From positions 1 to 64,000 of the forward strand of contig NZ_MVBC01000022.1 of NCBI RefSeq assembly GCF_002007105.1: a stretch of DNA of 64,000 nucleotides, in the 5' to 3' direction. A program made the position numbers and the translations under genes. Of the stretch, positions 50,946 to 59,377 are shown piece by piece (position 1 is the first letter of the stretch; every line of letters begins with the position of its first letter). Source of the DNA: Hymenobacter sp. CRA2. GTDB taxonomy: Bacteria > Bacteroidota > Bacteroidia > Cytophagales > Hymenobacteraceae. The notes below the pieces were generated by a model. The model did no database searches. It was given only the letters and a program-made list of their open reading frames with translations, and was not told the origin of the DNA.

Positions 50946-50962
50946 CTCTCACTAACCGTGAC

Positions 50963-53900
50963 TTAGGCCGTTGCCAGCGTGTGGTGGTCGGGCTCGGGCA
51001 CTTCAGCAGCCGGGCCGTATTTGGAGTGCTCGGCGCGGTAGGCGCGCTCGAAAATCAGGGGGAAGATGAACAGCGTCAGGATGGTACCGGTGATGAGGCC
51101 GCCGATAACCACGATGGCCAGGGGCTTGGAGGTTTCGGAACCGATGCCGGTGCTGATGGCGGCGGGCATCAGGCCGATGGTGGCCATCAGGGCGGTCATC
51201 ACCACCGGGCGCACCCGGCTGGTCACCCCGTCGAAAATGCTCCGGTCGAGGCTCATCTTCCGGACCATGTTCTGCTTGAACACCGAGATGAGAATCACCC
51301 CGTTCTGGATGCAGATGCCGAAGAGGGCAATGAACCCGATGCCGGCCGAGATGCTGAAGTTGGTGTGGGTGAGCAGCAGCGCCGCAATGCCGCCGATGAT
51401 GGCGAAGGGCACGTTCAGCAGCACCAGCCCGGCGTCCTTGAGGTTGCCGAAGAGAATGAAGAGGATGAAGAAAATCAGTCCGAGCGAAACGGGTACTACC
51501 TGCGTGAGGCGCTGGGTAGCGCGGCGCTGGTTTTCAAAGTCACCGGTCCACTTCATGGTGTAGCCCTTGGGCAGCTTCACCACCTCGTTTACCTTCTTCT
51601 GGGCCTCTTCGATGGTGGAGCCCATGTCGCGGCCGCGGATGCTAAACTTCACGGCGGCAAAGCGTTTGTTGTCGTCGCGGTAGATGAGCGAGGGGCCGTT
51701 GACGGGGCCGATGGTGGCTATTTCCGAAATCGGAATGGTCTTGCCCAATTGCGTAGGCACCCGCAGCTGGCCGATTTCGGCCGGGGTTTCGCGGTACGCC
51801 TCGTCGTAGCGCACCCGGATGGGGAATTTCCGCTCGCCCTCGTAGAGCTGGGTGGCCTGCTTGCCGCCCACGGCCATTTCCAGCACGGCGTTGGCGTCGG
51901 CTTTGCTCACCCCGTACTGGGCCATGCGCTGCTCGTCCAGCTCCACGTGCAGCTCCGGCTGCCCGATGTTGCGCAGCGCGCCCAGGTCGTCGATGCCCTT
52001 GATGTTTTTGAGCACGGCGTACACCTCGCGGCCTTTTTCCTCCATCAGCTTCAGATCGGTGCCGTAGATTTTGACGGCAATGGAGCCCTTTACGCCCGAG
52101 GCAGCTTCCTCCACGTTGTCCATGATGGGCTGGGAGAAGTTGAAGTCGACGCCGGGGAAGCGGGCCAGCTGCTGCTTCATGTGCTCGATGAGTTGCTCGC
52201 GGTAGGCGGCCGATTTCATCTTGTTCTGTACCTCCTTGGTGTGCTTGATCTGCACCAGGAACTCGTTGTTGTAGAAGCCCGTCGGGTCGGTGCCGTCGTT
52301 GGGGCGGCCGGTCTGGCTCACCACGTCCGACACCTCGGGGAAGGCCAAAAACACCCGGCGCATCTCGTTGCAGAGCTTGTTGGATTCCTGCAGGCTGATG
52401 CTCAGCGGCAGCTGGGCCCGCACGTAAATGGAGCCCTCGTTCAGCTCGGGCAGGAATTCGGAGCCCAGGAACTTAAAGGCGCCCAGGCCGCCAGCTACCA
52501 CGATGGTGGCCATGAGCAAGCTGATGCCCTTACGAGCGTAGGTGAAGCGGAAGAAGCCTTGGGCGCCGCGGTTGATGGCCCGCACGAAGAAGTTCTCCTT
52601 TTCTCGCACGTTCTTTTTCAGCAGGATGCTGGCCAGCACCGGTACCAGCGTCAGGGTGAAGATGAGGGCGCCGAGCAGGGCGAAACCGAGCGTCCAGGCC
52701 AGCGGCGAGAACATTTTGCCCTCTACTTTCTCGAATGAGAAGATGGGCAGCAGGGCGGTGATGATGATGGCCTTGGAGAAGAAAATGGCCTTGCCCATGT
52801 CGCGGCCCGTCTTCTTGATCAGGCCCAGTTTGGCCAGATTGTTAAACCGCTCCATGCCCTTCTCGTGCGCCTTGTGGTCGAGGGCTACGAAGAGCCCTTC
52901 CACCATAACTACTGCACCGTCGATGATGATGCCGAAGTCGATGGCGCCCATGCTCAGCAGGTTCGCGCTCATGCCCTTCAGGCGCAGGCAGATAAAGGCA
53001 AAGAGCAGGGCCAGCGGAATGATGACCGACACGATGACGGTGGTGCGCCAGTCGGCCATGAACAGGAACACGATGACCGTCACCAGCACGATGCCTTCCA
53101 GCAGGTTGTGAATCACCGTTTCGGTGGAGAAGTCGATGAGCTGCTGCCGGTCGTAGAAGGTCTTGAGCTGCACGCCCTTGGGCAGGATTTTCTCGTTCAG
53201 CTCCTGCACCTTGCTTTTCAGGGCGGCAATGACTTCCGACGGGTTTTCGCCCTTGCGCATCACCACGATGCCCTCCACCTTGTCGTCCTGCTGGCCGCGG
53301 CCCACCTGCCCCAGGCGGGGCAGGGCCGACTCGTGCACCTGCGCCACGTTCCGAATCAGAATCGGGGCGCCGTTCACATTCTTGATGACGGTGTTGTTGA
53401 GGTCGTTCAGGTTGTTGAGCAGCCCGATGCCGCGCACCACGAAGTTCTGCTGGCCCGCGTTGATGACGTCGCCGCCCACGTTGATGTTGGAGCGCTGCAC
53501 GGCGTTGTACACGTCGAGCGGGGTGATGCCGAAGGTTTGCAGCTTGCTCGGGTCCACGCTGATTTCGTAGCTCTTCACCTCGCCGCCGAAGCTGTTCACG
53601 TCGGCCACGCCGGGTACAGCCTTGAGGTTGCGCTCAATCACCCAGTCCTGGATGGTTTTTAGCTCGCGCACCGTCTTGTCCTTGGCCTCGATGGTGTAGC
53701 GGAAAATCTCGCCGGTGGGGCCGTAGGGCGGCTGCACGTCGGGCTCGGCGCCTTCGGGCAGGTCGGCCGAGGGCAGCAGGTTGTTTACCTGCTGGCGGGC
53801 GAAGATGTCGTCCACGCCGTCGTCAAAAATCACCTTTACCACCGACAGCCCGAAGAGCGAGGTGGAGCGCACCGAGGTCTTCTTCTGCACCGGGTTCAGC

Positions 53901-54124
53901 GCAATTTCGATGGGCGCCGTCACGAACTTCTCCAGTTCCTCGGCCGAGCGGCCCGGCCACTGGGTGATGATGGTAATTTCCGTGTTCGTGACGTCCGGAA
54001 AGGCCTCGATGGGCGTGTTGCGGTAGCTGACCACGCCCGCCACGATGGCCACGATGGTCATCAGGAAAACGAACCCGCGGTTCTTGAGCGAAAAGGCGAT
54101 GATGCCCTGGATGAACTTATTCAT
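50963..54124 (-). CDS. czcA: CzcA-type heavy-metal efflux RND transporter
   Basis: I use the ATG at 54124 (MNKFIQGIIAFSLKNRG, the usual start for this family), giving 1053 aa; the longer frame adds 13 residues. Twelve membrane helices with two large periplasmic loops are expected. The TM4 motif DFGIIIDGAVVMVEG carries D396, D402 and E409, the charged triad of the divalent-metal group (CzcA-like, HME1/2), not the Cu/Ag motif of CusA. It pumps cations such as Co, Zn, Cd or Ni with proton exchange; the ion is a guess from this motif. It is the last gene of the efflux operon, with two tandem terminators behind it. Confidence 0.93.
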   Translation of the reverse strand: MNKFIQGIIAFSLKNRGFVFLMTIVAIVAGVVSYRNTPIEAFPDVTNTEITIITQWPGRSAEELEKFVTAPIEIALNPVQKKTSVRSTSLFGLSVVKVIFDDGVDDIFARQQVNNLLPSADLPEGAEPDVQPPYGPTGEIFRYTIEAKDKTVRELKTIQDWVIERNLKAVPGVADVNSFGGEVKSYEISVDPSKLQTFGITPLDVYNAVQRSNINVGGDVINAGQQNFVVRGIGLLNNLNDLNNTVIKNVNGAPILIRNVAQVHESALPRLGQVGRGQQDDKVEGIVVMRKGENPSEVIAALKSKVQELNEKILPKGVQLKTFYDRQQLIDFSTETVIHNLLEGIVLVTVIVFLFMADWRTTVIVSVIIPLALLFAFICLRLKGMSANLLSMGAIDFGIIIDGAVVMVEGLFVALDHKAHEKGMERFNNLAKLGLIKKTGRDMGKAIFFSKAIIITALLPIFSFEKVEGKMFSPLAWTLGFALLGALIFTLTLVPVLASILLKKNVREKENFFVRAINRGAQGFFRFTYARKGISLLMATIVVAGGLGAFKFLGSEFLPELNEGSIYVRAQLPLSISLQESNKLCNEMRRVFLAFPEVSDVVSQTGRPNDGTDPTGFYNNEFLVQIKHTKEVQNKMKSAAYREQLIEHMKQQLARFPGVDFNFSQPIMDNVEEAASGVKGSIAVKIYGTDLKLMEEKGREVYAVLKNIKGIDDLGALRNIGQPELHVELDEQRMAQYGVSKADANAVLEMAVGGKQATQLYEGERKFPIRVRYDEAYRETPAEIGQLRVPTQLGKTIPISEIATIGPVNGPSLIYRDDNKRFAAVKFSIRGRDMGSTIEEAQKKVNEVVKLPKGYTMKWTGDFENQRRATQRLTQVVPVSLGLIFFILFILFGNLKDAGLVLLNVPFAIIGGIAALLLTHTNFSISAGIGFIALFGICIQNGVILISVFKQNMVRKMSLDRSIFDGVTSRVRPVVMTALMATIGLMPAAISTGIGSETSKPLAIVVIGGLITGTILTLFIFPLIFERAYRAEHSKYGPAAEVPEPDHHTLATA

Positions 54125-54300
54125 GGTTTTCCTGCCGAAGGGATAGAGGGGAGGAAGCTTCACAAGCTGGCGCCTCGGGCGCGGCGCCGGGCCCGGCCGG
54201 CAAGGGCGGGGCCGCGCACACGCGCAGGCCCCAGCCAGCCAGCGACCCGGTAGTCGCGGCTTCGCCGGAGCCGTGCAGGCCCCAGGCGTTCAGTTCCGGG

Positions 54301-55404
54301 CTAGTCATTCAGTTCGTCGTAGATGAGGAGCTGGTTTTTGGCGATAATCACGTCGCCGGGCTGCAGGCCGGTGACCACGTAGCTCACGTCGCCCACGGTT
54401 TTGGCCAGCTGCACTTCCTTGGTTTCCACGTGCGTGCGGTCGTGGTAAACCATCACGTAGTGGCGGTCCTTGTCGAAGATGACGGCCTTGGCGGGCACGG
54501 CCGGCATTTGCTGCGCCTCGGTGTTCAGCACGTTGATCTGGGCGTACATCTCGGGCTTGAGCAGGTAGCCCGGGTTGGGCAGCTTCACGCGCACCTTCAT
54601 CACCTTGGAGTCGGGGTCGAGCACGTTGAACACCTTGTCGATGCGGCCCGTGAAGCGCTTGTCGGGGTAAGCCAGGGTGGTCACATCGGCCTGGTAGCCT
54701 TGCTTCACCTTGGCAATGTCCGATTCAAACACGTTAGCCATGATCCACACGTTGTCCAGGTCGGCAATGGTAAACAGGTTGCCCACGTTGTCGGCGTTGA
54801 ACTGCATGTGGTCGGTGGCGTTTTTCTCGGTGATGAAGCCCGAGATGGGCGCCCGCAGCGTGTAGGTGCCGTCTTCCGATACGCCATACACGCTCAGCTG
54901 CTTGCGCGATTTGCCGGCCGTGCTCTGGGCTTTCTGCAGCTCCTTGCGGGCCAGCACCACGTCGCGCTCCGAGGCCAGCCCGGACTTAAACTGGTCTTCG
55001 GCCACCGCGAGGTTTTTGCGGGCAATGTCGAGGTCGGAGCCGGCGTTGGCGGCCTGGTTTTGCAGGTCGGCAATTTCGCCGCTCTTAATCACGGCCAGCA
55101 CCTGCCCCTTGGTCACGTGGTCACCCAGCTCCACGTTCAGCTCTTCCACCACGCCGCCCACCAGCGGGTACACCTTCACGGTTTGGTCTTCGTTGGTGGC
55201 AATCTGGCCCGAAAGCGTCAGCTCGTTGCGCACCGGCTCGGCCCGCACCGTGTCGAGCTGGATTTCGCGCATCATGGTATCGGAGAGAGCAAAGCCTTTG
55301 GGCTGTTCGGCCTCGGTAGCTTCCGATTGGGTGCAACTGGCCAGCAGGGTAGTGGCGGCCGCCGGAATCAGCAGAGCGGTGAGGAAACGAGGAAAGCGTA
55401 GCAT
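54301..55404 (-). CDS. czcB: RND efflux periplasmic adaptor lipoprotein (CzcB/CusB type)
   Basis: A 367-aa lipoprotein (lipobox ...TTLLASC, Cys about residue 24). Membrane-fusion domains are visible: a lipoyl/barrel half (VYPLVGGVVEELNVELGDHVTKG), a helical hairpin (about 115-180), and the second half (LRAPISGFITEKNATDHMQF, FTIADLDNVWIMANVFESDI). It connects the inner-membrane RND pump to the TolC channel. It precedes the pump gene by 176 bases; no other ORF of note lies in that gap. Confidence 0.9.
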   Translation of the reverse strand: MLRFPRFLTALLIPAAATTLLASCTQSEATEAEQPKGFALSDTMMREIQLDTVRAEPVRNELTLSGQIATNEDQTVKVYPLVGGVVEELNVELGDHVTKGQVLAVIKSGEIADLQNQAANAGSDLDIARKNLAVAEDQFKSGLASERDVVLARKELQKAQSTAGKSRKQLSVYGVSEDGTYTLRAPISGFITEKNATDHMQFNADNVGNLFTIADLDNVWIMANVFESDIAKVKQGYQADVTTLAYPDKRFTGRIDKVFNVLDPDSKVMKVRVKLPNPGYLLKPEMYAQINVLNTEAQQMPAVPAKAVIFDKDRHYVMVYHDRTHVETKEVQLAKTVGDVSYVVTGLQPGDVIIAKNQLLIYDELND

Positions 55405-55471
55405 GGCAGTGTGGTGAGTGGAGCGGGCCGCGGGTTAGAGGCAGCGGGCTGCTTATGAGGTGGTTGGCGAA

Positions 55472-56776
55472 TTAGTTGGCGGGCGTGAGCACCGCTTGGC
55501 CCACAGCGTAATTGAGCTGCTCGTAGGCGCGGATGCGGTTGTTGCTCCGCTCGTTGCGCTGCAGCAGGTTCTCCTTATAGCTCTCGTAGAAGTCGAGGAA
55601 CTCCACGATGGTGATGTTGCGCTGGGCGTAGCTGCGCTCGATGCCGGCAATGAGCTTGTCGAAGTCGGCGGTGTTGCGGTCGGTGACGGCGGACAGCTGC
55701 TCGGCCTGCTGAGCCAGCACGTAGGCCTGGTGCACGTCTTGCCGCACTTGCAGCTGCTGCTGTTGCAACTGCAGCCGGCTGCCTTCCATCTGGGCCTGCG
55801 CCGCGCGGATGTTGCCCTGGTTGCGGTTGAAGAGGGGCACGGCCACGCCTACCGTCACGGCGTTGTAGTTCTGGATATAGTTGCCGGCGCGGTCGTACAC
55901 GTAGCCCAGGGCCAGGTCCGGGGCGGCCAGCGCGTGCTGCAGGCGCAGGTTGGCCTGCTGCTGGCCGAGCTGGGCCTGGCGGGCGCGCACATCGGCGCGG
56001 TAGGCCTGGGCCGAATCGGCCAGCACATTTTCGGCGGGGGCCTGGGCCAGCGAAAGGCTCCGGATGGCCGCCACCGACACCTGCGGCACGTAGGCGCTGC
56101 CCTGCTCATCGCGCAGCAGCACGTGCAGGTCGGTCTGGTCCTGGGCCATGTCGCGCAGCAGGGTTTGCCGCTCGGTTTCCAGGTCGAAGAGGAAGGCTTT
56201 CAGCCGCACCACGTCTTTCAGGGCGATGTTGCCCTTCTGGTACTGGCCCTCGTAGAGGCCGATGGTGCGGCGGAATTCGGCAATCTGCCGGTCGTATACC
56301 CGCAGGCTCTGCTGCTTGAAGTACAGGTCGTAGTAGGTGGTGCGCAGCTGGTAGCGCAGCGTGCGCAGCAGGTCCTGCAGGGTGAACTGCTCGGCCAAAG
56401 CGGCTTGCTGAGCAGCATTGGCTGCGGCCTTGCGCCGGCCCGCAATGGCAAACAGCTGCTGCACCTGCACGATGGAGTTGCCGGTCTTCGTGACGTCGAA
56501 GTACTTGCGCGTGCCCGGGTTGTAGACGTTCTGCTCCAGGCTGATGGTGGGGTTGTCCCACAAGCGGGCCTGCAGAATCTGCGCCTCGGCGGCCGACACG
56601 CTGTAACGCTGGGCTAGCAGGGCAAAGTTGTGGTCGACAAACTGCTTCTCGGCCTGCGCTAGGTCGAGCTGTACGGTATCGGCGGGGGCCGGAGCTACTT
56701 CCGCGGCGCGGGCAGTGGCCGCCGTCAGCAGCAGGCCCGCGGCCAGGGAAAGAAGGCGAAGAGGAGCGCGTTGCAT
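55472..56776 (-). CDS. czcC: TolC-family outer-membrane efflux channel (CzcC type)
   Basis: A 434-aa product with a signal peptide (MQRAPLRLLSLAAGLLLTAATARAAE). Two repeated OEP units of long alpha-helices are present (AEAQILQARLWDNPTISLEQ; AQAQMEGSRLQLQQQQLQVR; TVGVAVPLFNRNQGNIRAAQ, the second-unit signature). It forms the trimeric channel of the efflux pump. The gene is first in the CBA order on the minus strand and is preceded by 11-bp-phased repeats. Confidence 0.9.
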   Translation of the reverse strand: MQRAPLRLLSLAAGLLLTAATARAAEVAPAPADTVQLDLAQAEKQFVDHNFALLAQRYSVSAAEAQILQARLWDNPTISLEQNVYNPGTRKYFDVTKTGNSIVQVQQLFAIAGRRKAAANAAQQAALAEQFTLQDLLRTLRYQLRTTYYDLYFKQQSLRVYDRQIAEFRRTIGLYEGQYQKGNIALKDVVRLKAFLFDLETERQTLLRDMAQDQTDLHVLLRDEQGSAYVPQVSVAAIRSLSLAQAPAENVLADSAQAYRADVRARQAQLGQQQANLRLQHALAAPDLALGYVYDRAGNYIQNYNAVTVGVAVPLFNRNQGNIRAAQAQMEGSRLQLQQQQLQVRQDVHQAYVLAQQAEQLSAVTDRNTADFDKLIAGIERSYAQRNITIVEFLDFYESYKENLLQRNERSNNRIRAYEQLNYAVGQAVLTPAN

Positions 56777-56798
56777 GTGTCCGTTGTGGTTGGCAATG

Positions 56799-56855
56799 CA
56801 AGTGTACTCCGGGGGTATTAGGAGGGAATTAGAGGTGCATTAGAAACAGATTAGA
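56799..56855 (-). promoter_or_regulatory. Putative response-regulator operator and promoter upstream of czcC
   Basis: Four direct repeats of ATTAG(A/G) begin at 56817, 56828, 56839 and 56850, exactly 11 bp apart (on the minus strand TCTAAT x3 and CCTAAT). They lie 41-79 bases upstream of the czcC ATG. TACACTTG on the minus strand (56806-56799), one mismatch from TAnnTTTG, can be the -7 box. Its -33 region would fall inside the repeats, the usual place for an OmpR/PhoB-family activator. Confidence 0.65.
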
Positions 56856-57016
56856 ACCGATATTATTTTCAAAAATGTCGTTTTAAAAGCCAGTAAGCAG
56901 GTTTTTAATGAGGGTAAGCACACGAAAAGTATACGCGCAGTGAGAGCGGAACCGCATAGAAACGGCAACGCACACGACGCAGCGCGGGCTCAAGCCCGCA
57001 GTATCTGGCAGCAGGA

Positions 57017-58387
57017 CTAGGCCAGCGCAAAAACGACCTCCGCCACGGTGCCGCCGCCGGCGCGCGGGCGCAGCGTGAGCTGGCCGCCGTGCCGCTCGAT
57101 GATGTTACGCGCCAGCGGCAGCCCCACGCCGTGGCCCACCACGTGCCGCGAATTGTCGCCCCGGTAGAAGGGCTGAAACAGCAGGCCAAAGTCTTTTTCG
57201 GTAATGCCAATGCCACGGTCGAGCACCTGCAGGCGCAAGGTGTGGGGCGCTTCAAAGCTGAAGCGTACTTCCACCGCTTGTTCCTCAGCGGAGTACTTCA
57301 GCGCATTTTCGACCAGGTTGCACACAGCGCGCAGCAGCAGTGCCCGGCTGCCGCGCACCACCAACAAGTCGGCGTCGTCGGGCAATTCGGCCAGCTGCAC
57401 CTGCACCCGGCGGCGCTGCTCGTCGGGCAGGCCCTTGCGCACCTCCCAGGCCAGCTCGTCGAGGCGGATTTCTTCGGCCCGGGGCAGGTCGGTGCCATCG
57501 GTTTGGGCCATTTCCAGCAGGTTGTTGATGAGCACGCGAAACTGCTGCAACTCCGCCAGCACCGAGCCCAGCGCTTCGCGGTACTCGGGCGTGCTCCGCT
57601 CGCGCGCCATCAGCACCTGCAGCTCGCCGATGGTGGCCGTGAGCGGGGTGCGCAGCTCGTGCGAGGCGTTGCGCACGAAGGTGCCCTGGCTCTCGAAGCT
57701 TTCCTCCAGGCGCTCCAGCATGCGGTTGAAGGTGCGGGCCAGGCGCGAAATTTCGTCGGTTTGCTCGCTCTGGCCTTCGTCGAGGCGCAGGTGCAGGTCG
57801 CGGGCCGTAATGCCTTCCACCTGGTCGTTGAGGGCCGAAATAGGGGCCAGGGCGCGGCCCGCAAACAGCCGCCCGGCCGCGTAGGTCAGCAGCAGGCTGA
57901 TGACGAACACGGCCACCAGCGAGAAGCTCATGTACTCGGTGCGCGCCCGGCCGGAGGCGTTTTCGGCCGCCGCCACGATGACAAACTCGCCCTGGTTGTC
58001 GCGGTAGAAAATGCCCACCGCCTGCCGCCGGCCCATCGTGAAAAACACCTCTTTCTCGGCCACGATGCGCGCCAGCAGCTTGTCCGATACTTTCACCCGC
58101 TCGTCTTCCTCGATGAACGCGGGCTGCATGCGCGAGTCGTACACCTGCAGCACCTCGTTGGGCAAGGTTTGCATGAAGCGGCGCTGGAAGTCCCGAAACG
58201 CATTGGCCCGCAGCTCGTCGCGCTCCAGGAAAATGTAGCCCGTCACGTCGGCCCGGTCGCGCAGGCGGTCATTGAACTGCTCGTTGGTGTAGTCGGCGTG
58301 AATCAGCAGCGTGGCCGACAACGCCCCCAGCAGGATGACGCCCACCAAACCCACAAACAAGAGCGTCAGGCGGTTGCGGATGGTCAT
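57017..58387 (-). CDS. Heavy-metal-type sensor histidine kinase
   Basis: A 456-aa inner-membrane kinase. TM1 (about 7-30), a periplasmic domain (about 31-160), TM2 (about 165-185), HAMP (about 190-240). The H-box is FVRNASHELRTPL with H243. The ATPase domain has N-box LVENALKYS, G1 DRGIGI and a closing GHGVGLPLARNI. Together with the adjacent regulator it should sense a periplasmic metal and control the efflux genes that follow at 240 bases. The arrangement resembles cusRS/czcRS. Confidence 0.9.
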   Translation of the reverse strand: MTIRNRLTLLFVGLVGVILLGALSATLLIHADYTNEQFNDRLRDRADVTGYIFLERDELRANAFRDFQRRFMQTLPNEVLQVYDSRMQPAFIEEDERVKVSDKLLARIVAEKEVFFTMGRRQAVGIFYRDNQGEFVIVAAAENASGRARTEYMSFSLVAVFVISLLLTYAAGRLFAGRALAPISALNDQVEGITARDLHLRLDEGQSEQTDEISRLARTFNRMLERLEESFESQGTFVRNASHELRTPLTATIGELQVLMARERSTPEYREALGSVLAELQQFRVLINNLLEMAQTDGTDLPRAEEIRLDELAWEVRKGLPDEQRRRVQVQLAELPDDADLLVVRGSRALLLRAVCNLVENALKYSAEEQAVEVRFSFEAPHTLRLQVLDRGIGITEKDFGLLFQPFYRGDNSRHVVGHGVGLPLARNIIERHGGQLTLRPRAGGGTVAEVVFALA

Positions 58388-58537
58388 GGGCAGGGTAGGA
58401 GTTTGCGAGGGTAGAAGTTTAAGAGTTATAGTAGGTAAGCAAGGGTGAATGGACAGGTATTAAAGCATGACGAAAGGTACAGTCAAAGCCCAATTCCTTA
58501 ACTCATTAACTCCAAAACTGATTAATTCTTAAACTCA
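58388..58537. repeat. Paired-arm intergenic element between response-regulator stop and kinase start
   Basis: On the minus strand the regulator stop reads TGA followed by GTTTAAGAATTAATC, then GGAGTTAATGAGTTAAGG. The opposite arm carries AACTCTTAAACTT (58427-58415) and CTCCTACCCTG and stops at the kinase ATG. AGTTTAAGAATT (58535-58524) is matched at 11 of 12 bases by AACTCTTAAACT. Confidence 0.6.
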
Positions 58538-59215
58538 TTTATCCTCTTCCCGCATCACGTAGCCCATGCCTACCACCGTGTGAATGAGCCGGGTAGGGAA
58601 GGGCTTGTCGACTTTGTTGCGCAGGTAGTTCACGTACACGTCGATGACATTGGAGCCCGCGTCGAAGGACTCTTCCCAGCTGTGCTCGGCTATTTCGGCG
58701 CGGCTGAGCACGCGGCCTTTGTTGCGCAGCAGCAGCTCCAGCAGGGCAAATTCGCGGGCCGTGAGCTTGAGCGTCTGCCCGGCGCGCGTGACGGTTTTGG
58801 CCGCCGTGTCCAGCGTCAGGTCGGCCAGGGTGAGCGTGGCGCCTTTGCTTCCGTGGCCGCGGCGGCGCGTAAGGGCCCGCACGCGCGCCAGCAGCTCCGG
58901 AAAGTCGAAGGGCTTGAGCAGGTAGTCGTCGGCGCCGGCCCCGAAGCCCTCCAGCTTGTCGGCCGTAGCGCCCAGGGCCGTGAGCAGGAGCACGGGCACG
59001 TCCTGGTCGTGCTGTCGGATGGTTTTGAGCACGTCGAAGCCGCTCATGCCCGGCAGAATCACGTCCAGAATGATCAAATCGAAGGTGTGTGACAGGGCCA
59101 GGCGGGTGCCAAACGTGCCATCGTAGGCCACTTCCACGTCGAAATGCTCCTCCTCCAGGCCTTTGCGGATAAAAGCCGACACCTTGGGTTCGTCTTCAAC
59201 GAGCAACACTTTCAT
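58535..59215 (-). CDS. OmpR-family response regulator of the metal-efflux locus
   Basis: The start at 59215 (MKVLLVEDEPKVSAFIRKGL) begins exactly at the receiver fold; the longer frame is untranslated leader. The 226-aa product has phosphoacceptor D51 (DLIILDVILPG), K101 (LLKPFDFPELL) and a C-terminal winged helix (LTAREFALLELLLRNKGRVLSRAEI, in parts, and ending in VIDVYVNYLRNKVDK). OmpR/PhoB regulators bind direct repeats 11 bp apart, which are present upstream of czcC. It is transcribed before the kinase. Confidence 0.95.
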   Translation of the reverse strand: MKVLLVEDEPKVSAFIRKGLEEEHFDVEVAYDGTFGTRLALSHTFDLIILDVILPGMSGFDVLKTIRQHDQDVPVLLLTALGATADKLEGFGAGADDYLLKPFDFPELLARVRALTRRRGHGSKGATLTLADLTLDTAAKTVTRAGQTLKLTAREFALLELLLRNKGRVLSRAEIAEHSWEESFDAGSNVIDVYVNYLRNKVDKPFPTRLIHTVVGMGYVMREEDK

Positions 59216-59377
59216 GCCTGCAACATTACGCAAACGGGCATGGGGGAACCATGAAATTTTTGAATCGCTTGTACATTGGTAACGTCGCCCCACACCTAAC
59301 CCGGCGCTACCCGGCCCGCGCTTGCCCTGTATCCCAAGCCCGCAGCGGCCCTGGGTAGCGCTGCCCCGCACCAATCT

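Larger units (their letters stand above)
50588..50962. other. Intergenic region with two tandem hairpins
   Basis: 375 bases without a gene. The half next to the RND gene holds two hairpins with a shared box (50808-50836 and 50914-50945); the other half, upstream of the disordered-protein start, has no recognised promoter. Confidence 0.5.

Noticed and set aside
50707-50952. 81-codon frame in the gap after the RND gene
   Set aside because: It crosses both terminator hairpins and has no coding signature.
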